A DNA stretch of 64,000 nucleotides from Hemileia vastatrix (lineage: Eukaryota; Basidiomycota; Pucciniomycetes; Pucciniales; Zaghouaniaceae), in contig JASXTE010000001.1 of NCBI GenBank assembly GCA_030280995.1, forward strand, positions 4,521,001 to 4,585,000, in the 5' to 3' direction. Under the pieces are notes generated by a model. The model was given only the letters and a program-made list of their open reading frames with translations. It did not search any database and was not told the DNA's origin. Positions 33,750 to 43,457 of the stretch are shown here, one piece after another; positions within the stretch are counted from its first letter, which is position 1; each line of letters starts with the position of its first letter. A program made the translations under genes and the position numbers.

Positions 33750-34853
33750 TTAAGACCTACCACCGCACCACCTTTTTTTTAAATCTTCTTTCATTTTATA
33801 TAAAATCTGCATATCATCAGCATCACACAAATTCTTTTCTTTCAGAATTAGAAGCTGTTTAATCTCACTTCTCCTCATCTCACAGTCTGACTTCTCCAAA
33901 TTTGTTCTCATGTTTGTTTCATCAAGTTCAAAATTTTTTTTGTAAAGAATGAGTCTTTCCTTTTGAATCAAGATTTGCTCTTTTGTGAGCTCAAGTTGGT
34001 CTTGAGATATATTGAGTTGTTTTTCTGATATACCTAACTTTTTTACAGCTAACTTATTACTATCAAAAATAGCTTCAATTCTTTTTTCAGTTGTGTCATT
34101 GTAACATCAAGAACTTTCTTTCTATTCTGCTTCCAAAGATTCTGCATATCAACGTTTTTTTGCTGCCTTCTGACCAGGAGGAAGTAAATTATATGATGGA
34201 GCATTTGAGGAAGGACAGCTGCTTGATTTCATTTGCCAGATTTTTTCACTAGACAAACTATGTACACCCAATCTTTTTGTACTTGAACTTGGGTCTAAAG
34301 GGACCATTCTTTGTGCACTTGAAAAACTGTCTAAAGGTTAGTTTTTGTTAGGTTCTTAATGCCATTTCAGAAAAATTTTTAGTTTCTTCCAAGCTAATAA
34401 ATGCTTGAATGTAGTTTTACAATGATCATGATAGATTGAAAGTGCACTTTAGATCCAATCTCTTGGGCTTCTTCCACTGGGTGGATTTCTCTTGATACCA
34501 TGATATATAGTACTAAATTTAAGAGTTGCTGTGTTTAAGGTTTGCCATCTAGTGTTAGATAGAGGTGCTACTAGCTATTATTCAGTTGTTAGGTATTGTA
34601 GTAGAAGTAATCAAAACTTTGAAGACCTAATTCTAATCTGTTCAAAATTTCTGTAGTGCAGTTTATTATGAGCGTTTAAGTGTGCATTTATTTTCTTGTA
34701 AAATGTTTCACCTGACTGTGAAGTAGAAACCTTGGCTTGTTTTCTAACTGATAAACAGGATATTGCTAGTTGTTTTTCTTCCTGGGGGTTCCAGTTTGGA
34801 GATTGCTTTTTTCCTAGGATCATTTGACATTTTTGGTTGAGAATAGGTTGCAA
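33750..34853 (-). pseudogene. Harbinger-associated Myb/SANT - NAM-like accessory gene
   Basis: The upstream exon reads NWNPQEEKQLAISCL ... GETFYKKINAHL ... NFEQIRIR. A GT-AG intron is inferred at 34549-34625 (77 nt). Exon 2 continues in frame WQTLNTATLKFSTIYHGIKR with NPPSG, the usual trihelix/Myb pattern. The same frame then shows CKTTFKHLLAWKKLK, PPGQKAAKKR and a long coiled coil (KLGISEKQLNISQDQLEL to 33750), as in NAM-associated C-terminal domains. Five or more stops make it a pseudogene. Such proteins partner transposases of the type at 4440-5637, so it may belong to that family and not to elements A and B. Confidence 0.65.
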
Positions 34854-34879
34854 GTAGTTTATAGTAGTGCAAACAGGGT

Positions 34880-35150
34880 AAGTTTGGTTATGAGTAGTGA
34901 GTTAAGTGATTTGAAAAGATAATGTGTGAAATGGTTGTGTAATCAAGGGTGTGACTATGTATCTTGATGAGCAATGCAAAATGAAAAAAATTGGCAGGGA
35001 GAGGTCCGAGTTAATGACACAAAGCAAGTATCTGTAAGTATATATACTAACTTGTACCAAACATTTACCAAAATGAGTATCTAATGTGAGGTATAAATGA
35101 TACTGTTACGGATTATGCATCAAAGTAATAGTTAAGTATGAATGGAGCAG
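34880..35150 (+). repeat. ~270-bp inverted repeat arm, left of the gypsy element
   Basis: The block reads TGAGTAGTGAGTTAAGTG through TAATAGTTAAGTATG. It matches the reverse complement of 49010-49285 closely over its length by eye. The two arms bracket the whole 13.7-kb gypsy element at unequal distances. Confidence 0.75.
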
Positions 35151-35162
35151 GGTGTTACTGAC

Positions 35163-35235
35163 ATGGTGGTAGATACTCTTTTAAATAGATACCAATGAAA
35201 TCACAATTGGATGATATAAGGGCATCTACCACCAT
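35163..35235. repeat. 73-bp short inverted-repeat element
   Basis: ATGGTGGTAGATACTC at the left is answered by GGGCATCTACCACCAT at the right end. A related single end, TTACAGACACGGGGGTAGAT, occurs at 49586-49605. It looks like a miniature element or a transposon end; the gypsy LTR starts right at its edge. Confidence 0.5.
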
Positions 35236-36336
35236 TGTAGACAATACTATAGTACTAGCTATAGGCCTTGACCAAGGGAGTTTGAGAAAACCCAGAAAGA
35301 AAATCCCCTGTCCCTTTAGAAAAATATAAGTGAGATTTACTTGCTACAAAAATTTGGTTCCTGTTGTTTAAAGCCCCTTTTCCAATACACTTGACTGCCT
35401 GATCAACCAAGAAATTAGTCTCCAGACAGACTACTAAACCAAAGAACTGAAATGTAGACCAATGTCCACACCAGAGAAAGCAATGATACTTGATGTAGGT
35501 TGCAAATCCACACCAGAGACAGCAATAATACTTGATATAGCTTGCAAGACTACACCAGAGAAAACAGTTGCAAAGGTTGAGTTAAATGAAGAACTAACCT
35601 TGCAACAAACACAGCCAATTGTAGCCAGAAAACAGTGAAAACTGAGTGAGGAACAAGGATATCACCTCTGGATAGTTGTATGATGTTTAAGGTTGCCCCA
35701 AACTGTCTTATTTACTATATATACACAGACCACTATCTAAGAGCCCATGCAAACCTACAAATTTGGGGTTTCTGAGCACCAAATTGCATAAAACCCCTCT
35801 ATAAACGCTTCCCAGACTTCTAGAACTGAGGCGGGCGGTCCGCCCGACATTGGGAGGCCCTCCTGAGGCGGCCGGACCACCCTGAAGCCAGAAAACCACC
35901 AAAAACCTCCAAAAATACCCAAAATACTTAGAAAAATAAGCTATGACTACTAAAACTTTTAAAACACATAATTAAGCTATAACAACATTGAGACATGAGA
36001 TGTAGAGAAAAATTAGCCCATTCTAATGGTACTAAGCACTTACCCTAAGACTTAAATTTAGCCTGTAAAACACAAAAAACAAAATTAAAAAGCTATCTTT
36101 TAAAATGAAAAATGAGAAATAATCCCTTAAATACTTAGAATATGAAAAATGTCATAAAGACATAAAATATAGAGAAAAACCGGAGCTATCCAATGGTAAT
36201 ACCTACATTCCTGCAGTACCAATATTCACCGAATAAATCAAGAAAAACACCCAATTATTAAGCAATGCCATTTAAGACATATCAAAACAACGCCAAATAG
36301 AACAACAAATGGCTGTGCCAATGTTAGAAGACCACA
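35236..36336 (-). repeat. gypsy 3' LTR
   Basis: Minus-strand TGTGGTCTTCTAACATTGGC begins at 36336 and the LTR ends GTCTACA at 35236. It contains a TATA-like CTATATATAC (35715-35725) and a GC-rich palindrome CGGGCGGTCCGCCCG at 35832-35846, which stands out in the AT-rich LTR. Confidence 0.9.
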
Positions 36337-36351
36337 TACTCCCTCCAATAG
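36337..36351 (-). other. gypsy polypurine tract
   Basis: Minus-strand CTATTGGAGGGAGTA directly precedes the 3' LTR start TGTGGTC. Confidence 0.6.
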
Positions 36352-36384
36352 AGAACGTCCACATTCTCCTACATCAAAAACACC

Positions 36385-37011
36385 ATGTTCAGCTTTCTTT
36401 CCAAATCTGCTACTGACATGGTTCTTGCCAATACTTCATTGACAACAATCTCATCTGTACCATCACACCACCAGCTCATCCCTACAGAACCTCCTGTGAT
36501 GCCTGTCACTTTAGGAAGAAGACTTTTTTCAGACCTGGTCCATCTTCCTCCTCAACATCTTCTCCTCCTCCACAACCTGATCCGCCTTCCACCAGCACCA
36601 AAAGATCCAGACCATCCATCCTGATCCCCAGACTGGTAAACAAATTACACCCTTCAAAAAAGAGTGCCAACCCCACTAAAAACACTACCTCTACCATCCC
36701 TGGTTCTTCTGATGGCAAGCCCAATACTTACTCATACTGATTTCCATCCTGAACAATTTTCAGTTCATTTCCATCCAGACAGTGATGATGACAATGTTGG
36801 AACCATTGAAGAGCCCCTACCTAATCCATTGCCCACTATCAAAGACAACTTTCAACAACATTCTTCTCAACAGAAGCATCACATCCTAAATTACTTCCAA
36901 TCCACTCCTTCCAGGAACCCACAGGACCTTGAGAAAAGGAAGAACCTCATTCACCAGTTCAAAGCCAATGCTGAACATTTTGTTACATCTCTTAATTCTT
37001 TTCTGTAAATA
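36385..37011 (+). pseudogene. antisense Ser/Pro-rich ORF remnant inside gypsy
   Basis: ATG at 36385 starts MFSFLSKSATDMVLAN. The open frame changes near 36520 (KKTFFRPGPSSSSTSSPPP, TKRSRP) and again near 36725, giving FHPEQFSVHFHPDSDDDN and a Lys/Gln-rich tail that stops at 37009-37011. Composition stays Ser/Pro/basic then acidic across frames, which suggests one decayed gene with two frameshifts. It runs opposite to gag-pol. No family recognised. Confidence 0.4.
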
Positions 37012-37053
37012 ACTCTTTCCAAAAAATCTTAATTTAGAAAAAAAAAAACTCCA

Positions 37054-37557
37054 CATTTTAAAGTCTTGGGGGACTAAACCTCAGTTTTAAGTCTTGGTGG
37101 ACTAACAGCCCTCATTTTATAGTCTTGGGGGACTCAAAAACCCTCAGTTTATAGTCTTGGGGGACTCAAAACCTAAATCAAAAGACAGAACCAGAGATCA
37201 AAACATTAAAGACCAAAAAACAAACTAATATTCTGGGGTAACTGTTCTACAGAGAAGCCAGCTCATCAGTTACCCCCACACTTGCCTTTAAAAAATTCAG
37301 AGACTCCCCCTTGGATGCCCTCTGCCAGAATCACACCAACTCCACATTATCAGTTTATAGTCCTGAAGGACTCAACCAACAGCTATCCTCAGTTTATAGT
37401 CTTTGGGGACTATCCACAGTGTTCAGTTTAAAGTCTTGAAAGACTACATATCTGCAGAAGTAATAAAAAAATAAAAATCTTGAAGCAATCCTTAAATAAC
37501 CAGCCAGTTTAAAGTCTTGGAGGACTACCAGTCTTCAGTTTAAAGTCTTGACAGACT
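37054..37557 (-). repeat. nine AGTC-N6-GACT hairpins with TAAACTG-type tail
   Basis: On the minus strand each unit reads AGTC, six bases, GACT, then NTAAACTG or a close variant. Units lie at 37054-37075, 37082-37103, 37113-37134, 37145-37166, 37351-37372, 37390-37411, 37424-37445, 37505-37526 and 37536-37557. All stems are perfect while loops vary. Further units are at 40081-40102 (one mismatch) and 40341-40362, and one at 63935-63956 in the plus-strand relative. Confidence 0.85.
37235..37276 (-). repeat. GGGGTAACTG/CAGTTACCCC hairpin, copy 1
   Basis: A perfect 10-bp inverted repeat encloses 22 bases. Related copies with the same loop context are at 40174-40215, 40434-40474 and 63827-63867. 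Confidence 0.8.
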
Positions 37558-37569
37558 ATCCACATTTTG

Positions 37570-37578
37570 CATATAAGG
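37570..37578 (+). promoter_or_regulatory. TATA-like element of the antisense gene
   Basis: CATATAAGG lies about 130 bp before an ATG at 37709, with a pyrimidine-rich leader between (ACTCTTTCTTCATTATC, CTTTTCTCTTCATT). The arrangement suits a fungal promoter reading opposite to the retrotransposon. Confidence 0.4.
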
Positions 37579-37708
37579 GCAGAGAAACCTCTATTCACAG
37601 TGCTCCACAGCCAACCTGCTGAACTTCCACTCTTTCTTCATTATCTACACATCACTTATAAAATTTTTATTCATCTCTTTTCTCTTCATTATTTTTCCTT
37701 CACAGATC

Positions 37709-39249
37709 ATGGCTGAATCCCCAGACTTTTAACCATTGGACCTTCCCTGTTTCACTGCTTCAAAGGACTATGCTTTTAAACAGTGCACCCGCATGTGCAG
37801 GCCTTGTACTTTCACTCTTTCAACTCCTCAGGCCAGAATCTATAACAGAGCCTGCGATTCCTGCAACTCTCAGAAGAAATGATGTTACAGAGACCACGAC
37901 TATCCAATACCTCTGCCTTCACCTTCACACAAATATATTTCTAGATCTCCTACCAGGTCACCAGAACTTGGACCTTCTTCCGCTCCTTCCAGAAGATCAC
38001 ACCATTCTATTCCCAAATCACTCCCTAAAAGACCTGCTTTATCTTCTAAAGAATCTGCTTTTAACTCATCAAATTTGGCCAAATCAGCTTCAAAATCAGC
38101 TCCCAGGCTGCTAGACTGCGTCCAGGCGGCCCGCCCGCCTTGCCAGAAAGCAAAAATCTGGCTCAAAACTCCCAAATTCAGCCAAATAACAGCCAAAATA
38201 CACCATTAAACACCAAAAACTCTATGCAACTACCTCCTTGTGCTCCCAGAGCCATGCGTACACATAAAATTTCTTCCTCAGACAACCCCAAAAATTCCAA
38301 CATCTCTAGAAAACTTGCCAGAGGACCTCCTGAAAACACCAGAGCACGCAACACTGGTTCCAAACAAAAATCTTCTGTTACTTCAAGAAGAACTAACTAC
38401 ACCTCTCCTCTGGCCGCCAATTATTCCTCTGATAGTTCTCTTTCTTCTAGATCTTCATCAAGCAAATCACAATCAGCTTCCAGGTCACCTTCTCCTGATC
38501 CTTCCTTAAATAACCCTGGTACTCCACCACCAGTGTCCAACCCAACTGGGCCAAGCAATAATAATATCCACAACAACAACAGCAGCCCTGCTTCTCTAAC
38601 CAGGCAAAAGGAACTCCCTTCTTCTCCTACATCTTCTCAACACCATTTAGAGAATGATCATGAGAATCCATACCTCTATCTGGTTTATCCTTCTTCAAAA
38701 TCAATTCAGCTTTCTTCAACAGCTCAAATCCTGGCTGCTTACAAATTTGATGAGCTCCCAATCTGTAAGTACCAAATTAATAAATCCAATTTCTTTAACA
38801 GAGAACAATTACTGATCTAATTCTTCTGTGTAGTTGGAACCCGACCTCCTGAAACTACAATTGATATTGGCCAGCCTCTAGAAACTACCTTAATTCTGGA
38901 TTACACCCACATGAAACAACACCTAAGCATGATGTGTTCAAAAATGATTAAATCCTTTTCCCTCCACGGTCTGTTGAATGACTTTGAAAAAAATCTGAGA
39001 AAACAGCTCCTTGATGACCACTGGAAGATGTCTAGAATAATAAAGCACACCTTCCAACACTCTAACCCCACTTCTTCCACTTCTTCCAAAAAATTACCTT
39101 CAACTTTGGTCCCTGACCATTACAATCCATATACTCTTTCCAGCCACCTACACCACAAAGAACACAGTTCTTCTTCCAATACTAACAAAAAGCAAAAACG
39201 CCACCATAATCCGGACCAACCGCTGGAGGCTTCTTCTTCCAGACATTAA
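37709..39249 (+). pseudogene. antisense spliced gene inside gypsy, function unknown
   Basis: ATG at 37709 opens a Cys-rich start (CTRMCRPCTF ... RACDSCNSQKK), broken by TAA at codon 8 and a TGA. A basic Ser/Pro-rich segment (SRSPTRSPELG) follows. After a frame change near 38140 the frame is open (RRTNYTSPLAANYSSDSS, Ser/Asn-rich) to a GT-AG intron at 38765-38833 (69 nt). Splicing joins ELPI to GTRPPETTIDIGQPLETTL exactly in frame with the last exon: MCSKMIKSFSLHGLLNDF, KQLLDDHWKMSRIIK and a basic Ser-rich tail, stop at 39247-39249. The frame-preserving intron argues for a real gene. I recognise no family. Confidence 0.5.
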
Positions 39250-39309
39250 AATAAACAAGAAAGAAATTAATAAGTCAATAAATAGAGAGAACAATAATAA
39301 TTAACAGAA

Positions 39310-39455
39310 ATATATATAAAAAATTTGTTTTATTTTTATTTTTATTTTTATTTTATTTTATTTTATTTTTTTATTTTATTTTATTTTATTTTATTTTTAT
39401 TAGTTTTTTATTATTTATTTTATTTTTATTTTTATTTATTTTAAACTACTAACAT
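39310..39455. repeat. TTTTA/TTTAT low-complexity tract
   Basis: About 145 bp of (TTTTA)n and TTTATT repeats lie just after the antisense gene stop. Confidence 0.85.
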
Positions 39456-39559
39456 ACTAAAAAAAACTTGAAAATAAATAAAAAATTAACCAAAAATATG
39501 AGAGTTGAAAAATTAAAATGAAATGGATGATAATAATAACATGAGACAAATAATAGTTA

Positions 39560-39810
39560 CTAATGGTATCCCCCAGCCAGTTGATGAGCTTATCCCCTGA
39601 TACCTTACCCATATCCAAGTGCACCTTGAGGTGGATACACTGTTCAAAAATTTTTAAATGAATTGAAATAAAATATAAAGATGAAATAAAGAGAAATTGA
39701 GAAAATAATAAGAAAAAGAAAGAAAATAGCATTTCCCAGCCAATTGATGAGCCTTTCCCAGCCAATTCTTTCCCACATCCAGGTGACCCTGATGTGGTGA
39801 CACCATATAA
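39560..39810. repeat. two diverged copies of a CCCAGCCAGTTGATGAGC unit
   Basis: CCCAGCCAGTTGATGAGC at about 39571 and CCCAGCCAATTGATGAGC at about 39737 each precede a small inverted repeat: TATCCA ... TGGATA and CACATC ... GATGTG. No protein is seen in this interval or in the gap to 40560 apart from the hairpins listed. Confidence 0.5.
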
Positions 39811-40080
39811 TATAGTTTTATTATTTTTCCTGCTTTATATCCTAATAACTCCCATAAAAAAATTAAAAGAAAAAAAAGAGAAAAAAAAGAAAATAACCTA
39901 AAGCTACTATCTAAGACAACCATAGACAAAAAAATTAAGGAAAAGAAAAAGTCCAGGTCCATAGAAAGTCTAGTACAAAGAAACAATCACTGGGTGGGCT
40001 CCCTCCAATAAGTAAAAATGATGGGAGACCACCAGTGATCCACTACCAAAACCAAAGAAGTCCATCTTGAACCAGTAAGC

Positions 40081-40609
40081 CAGTTTAAATTCATAGTGGA
40101 CTTAAACCCTGAATAACAAAAACCAGAACTAGGATTCAACTAGGACAAACAAAATACTTGAGACAGACATTTTGAGGTAACTGTTCCACAGAGCATCCAG
40201 CTCATCAGTTACCCCCACACTTGCCAAAATTAAATCTAGAATCCCCCCTGGGTACCTTCTAACAAAACACAAAATCCAACACATTAAATCAAAAACCAAT
40301 AAGGGTGAAGTGTCCAGCACATGAAGATAAAAAGAATTTCCAGTTTAAAGTCATAGAGGACTAAAAACCTGTGAAGAAAAAGCAATACTAGGGTTCAACC
40401 AAATTAAGAGAAGGGGTTGGAAACAGACAAACTGGGTTAACTGTTGTTAGAGCAGCCAGCCCATCAGTTACCCCAACACTTTCCAAAACAAAATCTAGAA
40501 GCCCCACCCATGGGTACCTTTAAACAAAAGTTTCCAACAAAACAGATTCACAGCATCACCCAAAATCTAAATTTAAAAAATGGCCCATAGTTTATCCTCA
40601 TTGCGGAGT
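40081..40609 (-). repeat. mixed hairpin cluster 3' of integrase
   Basis: It contains AGTC-type hairpins at 40081-40102 and 40341-40362. GGGGTAACTG-type hairpins are at 40174-40215 (GAGGTAACTG arm) and 40434-40474 (GGGTTAACTG arm). One CCTC-type unit is at 40588-40609 (stem end GAGT, one mismatch). The order shows a duplicated ~260-bp block. Confidence 0.75.
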
Positions 40610-40695
40610 CAATCTTCTTCACTTCTTGTGCCTCTTGGGTAAAATCTCTTCACCTGATCAGCAGCCACTCTCTTCTTTAAGACTGAACCATCTAA

Positions 40696-42280
40696 CTACT
40701 CCAAAACATAAGAACCTCCAGACACCTGAGATCTGAATCTGTAAGGTCCATTCCATCTGTCAGCAAACATCTTTCCCCACTTACTCTCCAAACTTCTATT
40801 ATACACCAAAACTAAACCACCAGGTTTCAAGGGATTCCTGAGTCTATGAGCTAACTTCTTGTCCCAGTATCTGACTGATTGATTTCTTATCTCCATCATT
40901 CTAGAGTATTCCTTCTCTTGACATTCCTCTCTACATTCCAACTGTTACAACCTGGCACAGAGAAAATCTTCTGTTGAGCATATATCATCTTAATCAATTA
41001 CAAGATAAGAGACAGCTTCCAAATCCACTGGTAGAACAGCTTTCTTCCCAAAAATTAATTCATAAGGGGAATAGCCAGTTGTCCTTTTTACAGTGACTCT
41101 ATCAGCAAATAACACCAAGGCTAAATAATGCCTCCATTTTTCAGCACTATCTCCACAAATTTTCACCAAAGAATTCTTGATAACTTGATGGCCTCTTTCA
41201 ACAATGCCTTCAGCTTCAGGATAATAAGGTGTAGCCACTCTGACTTTAGAGCCAATACTTACCACAGCTTCTTTAACTTCAGCTTTAAACTCTGGACGGC
41301 CATCAACAGTTACCAACTTCATTAACCCATACCTAAACACCCATTCCTTCTTCAAAAATTCTGCCACGTTTTTGGCAGTTGAATTCACCAGAGGCACCGC
41401 TTCAACCGAACCAGAAAAATTATCCCTGGCAATATTCAAGTATTTATACCTGCCCTCTTTGATATGGACAGCATCCAAACTGACTCTTCAAAACACAGTT
41501 GGTTCACCAGTAGCATGGCCAACCTCTTTAGGTTTCAAATGACTTCTTCTTTGAAATTCTTCACAAGATTGAACCCAACCCTGCACAGCCAACTTCATAC
41601 CTGGCCACCAAAATCTATCTGCTACTCTTCTATAAGTCTCCCCAAAGCCTCTATGGCCAAGGTCTTCATGAAAAGACTTCAAACCCAATTCTTGACCCTT
41701 CTTCTGAGTCACCACAACTTGAGGATTGGGATGTCTCTTCCTCATCAACATCCTTCCTGACACATAAAAGCCAGGACTCTTCTTCTTGATTTCCACCCAA
41801 GTATCATCATTACAAGTATCTGGTCTCTCTAAGGTTAACAGATATTCAACCATAATAAAATAAAACCCAATCTGACCCCAGGTCTCATATTCAAAATCCA
41901 ACAAAAAATATCCAAGGGTAAAACCCTGTCATCAAAATCTCCAGTGTACACATGAGCAACACGACCGGCCCATCCAGGACACCAATCCCTAAACTTTTGC
42001 ACCTCCTTTTTCTTCCACTGAATTTTAAAAGAGTCCAGTTCACCAACAAAAACATCATTCTCCAATTTTGAGCCATCCCAAACAACAGCCCCATCTTCAT
42101 CAACAAAAACATCCTGATCACCAGAATAAAGATCAGAACCATCCAGTTTAACCTCTTGGTGGAGGTGAGAGGAATCATCCAGTTTAGCCTCTTGGGGGAG
42201 GAGAGAAAAATCTTCAGCACGCATTGTTCTGGCCCTAACCACTGGAACATCCTTATCAAATTCTTCAGAATCAGAATCAT
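40696..42280 (-). pseudogene. gypsy integrase (zinc finger, core, C-terminus) and linker
   Basis: From 42280 leftwards: acidic linker (DSDSEEFDKDVPVV), two LPQEAKLD/LHQEVKLD peptides encoded by hairpin motifs, then GHRGFGETYRRVADRFWWPG and SCEEF, an HHCC finger with the last Cys changed to Phe. The core MDAVHIKEGRYKYL has the first Asp, VTVDGRPEF the second Asp and YPEAEGIVERGHQ the Glu. TTGYSPYELIFGKKAVLP follows, and after a frame break the C-terminal VYNRSLESKWGKMFADRWNGPY to 40696. Frames change near 41880, 41480 and 40990. It would integrate the element's cDNA. Confidence 0.85.
42144..42201 (-). repeat. two CCTC-N6-GAGG hairpins with TAAACTG tail in the RNase H-integrase linker
   Basis: Units at 42144-42165 and 42180-42201 read, on the minus strand, CCTC, CACCAA or CCCCAA, GAGG, then TTAAACTG or CTAAACTG. 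They are translated as LHQEVKLD and LPQEAKLD. The plus-strand relative has two at the same place (61793 and 61850). Confidence 0.85.
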
Positions 42281-43457
42281 TGTCAGTACAGTCTAGTATA
42301 TAAGTATGATATAATAGTGTTATTTTATGGTCCTACTACTTATTAATAAATGATTTAGTGATTAAACCTCAGGGGAAGACTAATAGAATAGTTATACTCA
42401 AATAAAACTCACAATACTTGGATTTAAATGCGTGCTAGTGGTGGAAAATAGAAGAATAAAATATAGTTATAGCTATTATAAAGATAATATCAATTTATAA
42501 GGGCTTTATAATATATTTCTGAATACTAATAATTGTATTGTAGTGTTTGTTTGAAGTGTAGTAATTGAATGATGATAATAAACCGTTAAAATCCCTCCTT
42601 ACTTATACCCAAATCCACTGGAGTGCACAGACCTTCAATCCAGATGATGTCACTGCTATCCCCGGCAATTACAGCACTGTGAGGGCCCATCACCTCCCCA
42701 TGGCTTCCACTTCAAGCAGTTTCAACACCCAGACCTCCAGTAAGGACCCTCCATCAATATTAATAATAACACAGAGTCATACCATAAATAGAAAACCCAG
42801 ATAAAAGCGGATACCATAAAGAAACAGGTAAAATAAATGATCAAAAAGAGATTTAATGAAACTAAAAGCATATAAAGGAAACAAATAAAATGTCCAAGCC
42901 CCCAAAAACATCCCCAAGCATCCACATTAACCCAGAAACATCCTTCCAACCCATAAATCCGTGAATAACCATCCAAGGAAGTAATTTCAGTTGTCCAAAC
43001 TGGGTGTATGCGCCTGATATAGGTGTCTATGCTTCTGTAGGCGTTGTGAGTCCACTGATTTCGTCCATATGACCTAAAATAAGCAGAAAAACAAAGTTTA
43101 TAGGCTATTAAGGGGCTAAAACCCACTTATATACCTAAATATACATAATATACTGCATATTTCACTGAATATGAGATTTATGTATACATATAAGCTTATG
43201 TATGTCAATAATTACTTCATATCACTTAAGATAAGTATATTATGACTCCATTAACACCTTAATAAGTATTATTAGGCCATGGATAAGCTATTTAAACTAT
43301 TATAAATTATATAATAGAATAATAATTATATATATATATAATAAAATAATATATATTATTATTTTAACCTTATTTTTAAGATATAAGCTTAATCTAGTTA
43401 AGGTTATCTTATTTTAAGCATAAGAAATACTCAGTCCTAAGGATATTTAGGCTGACA
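42281..43457. repeat. solo LTR (1177 bp) with perfect ATCAT target duplication
   Basis: It starts TGTCAGTAC and ends AGGCTGACA, flanked by ATCAT at 42276-42280 and 43458-43462. Removing it with one ATCAT restores the linker frame PPTDDDSDSEEF, matching PPTEEDSDSEEF of the relative at 61690. Its interior has no recognisable coding. Orientation is not determined. Confidence 0.9.

Noticed and set aside
37054..37557. CRISPR-like array
   Set aside because: Repeats are short inverted hairpins with a conserved tail and irregular spacing, inside a eukaryotic retrotransposon. There are no cas genes and no uniform spacers.
38178..38363. minus-strand frames opposite the antisense gene
   Set aside because: The plus strand has a frame-preserving intron and consistent composition; the minus frames are shadows.
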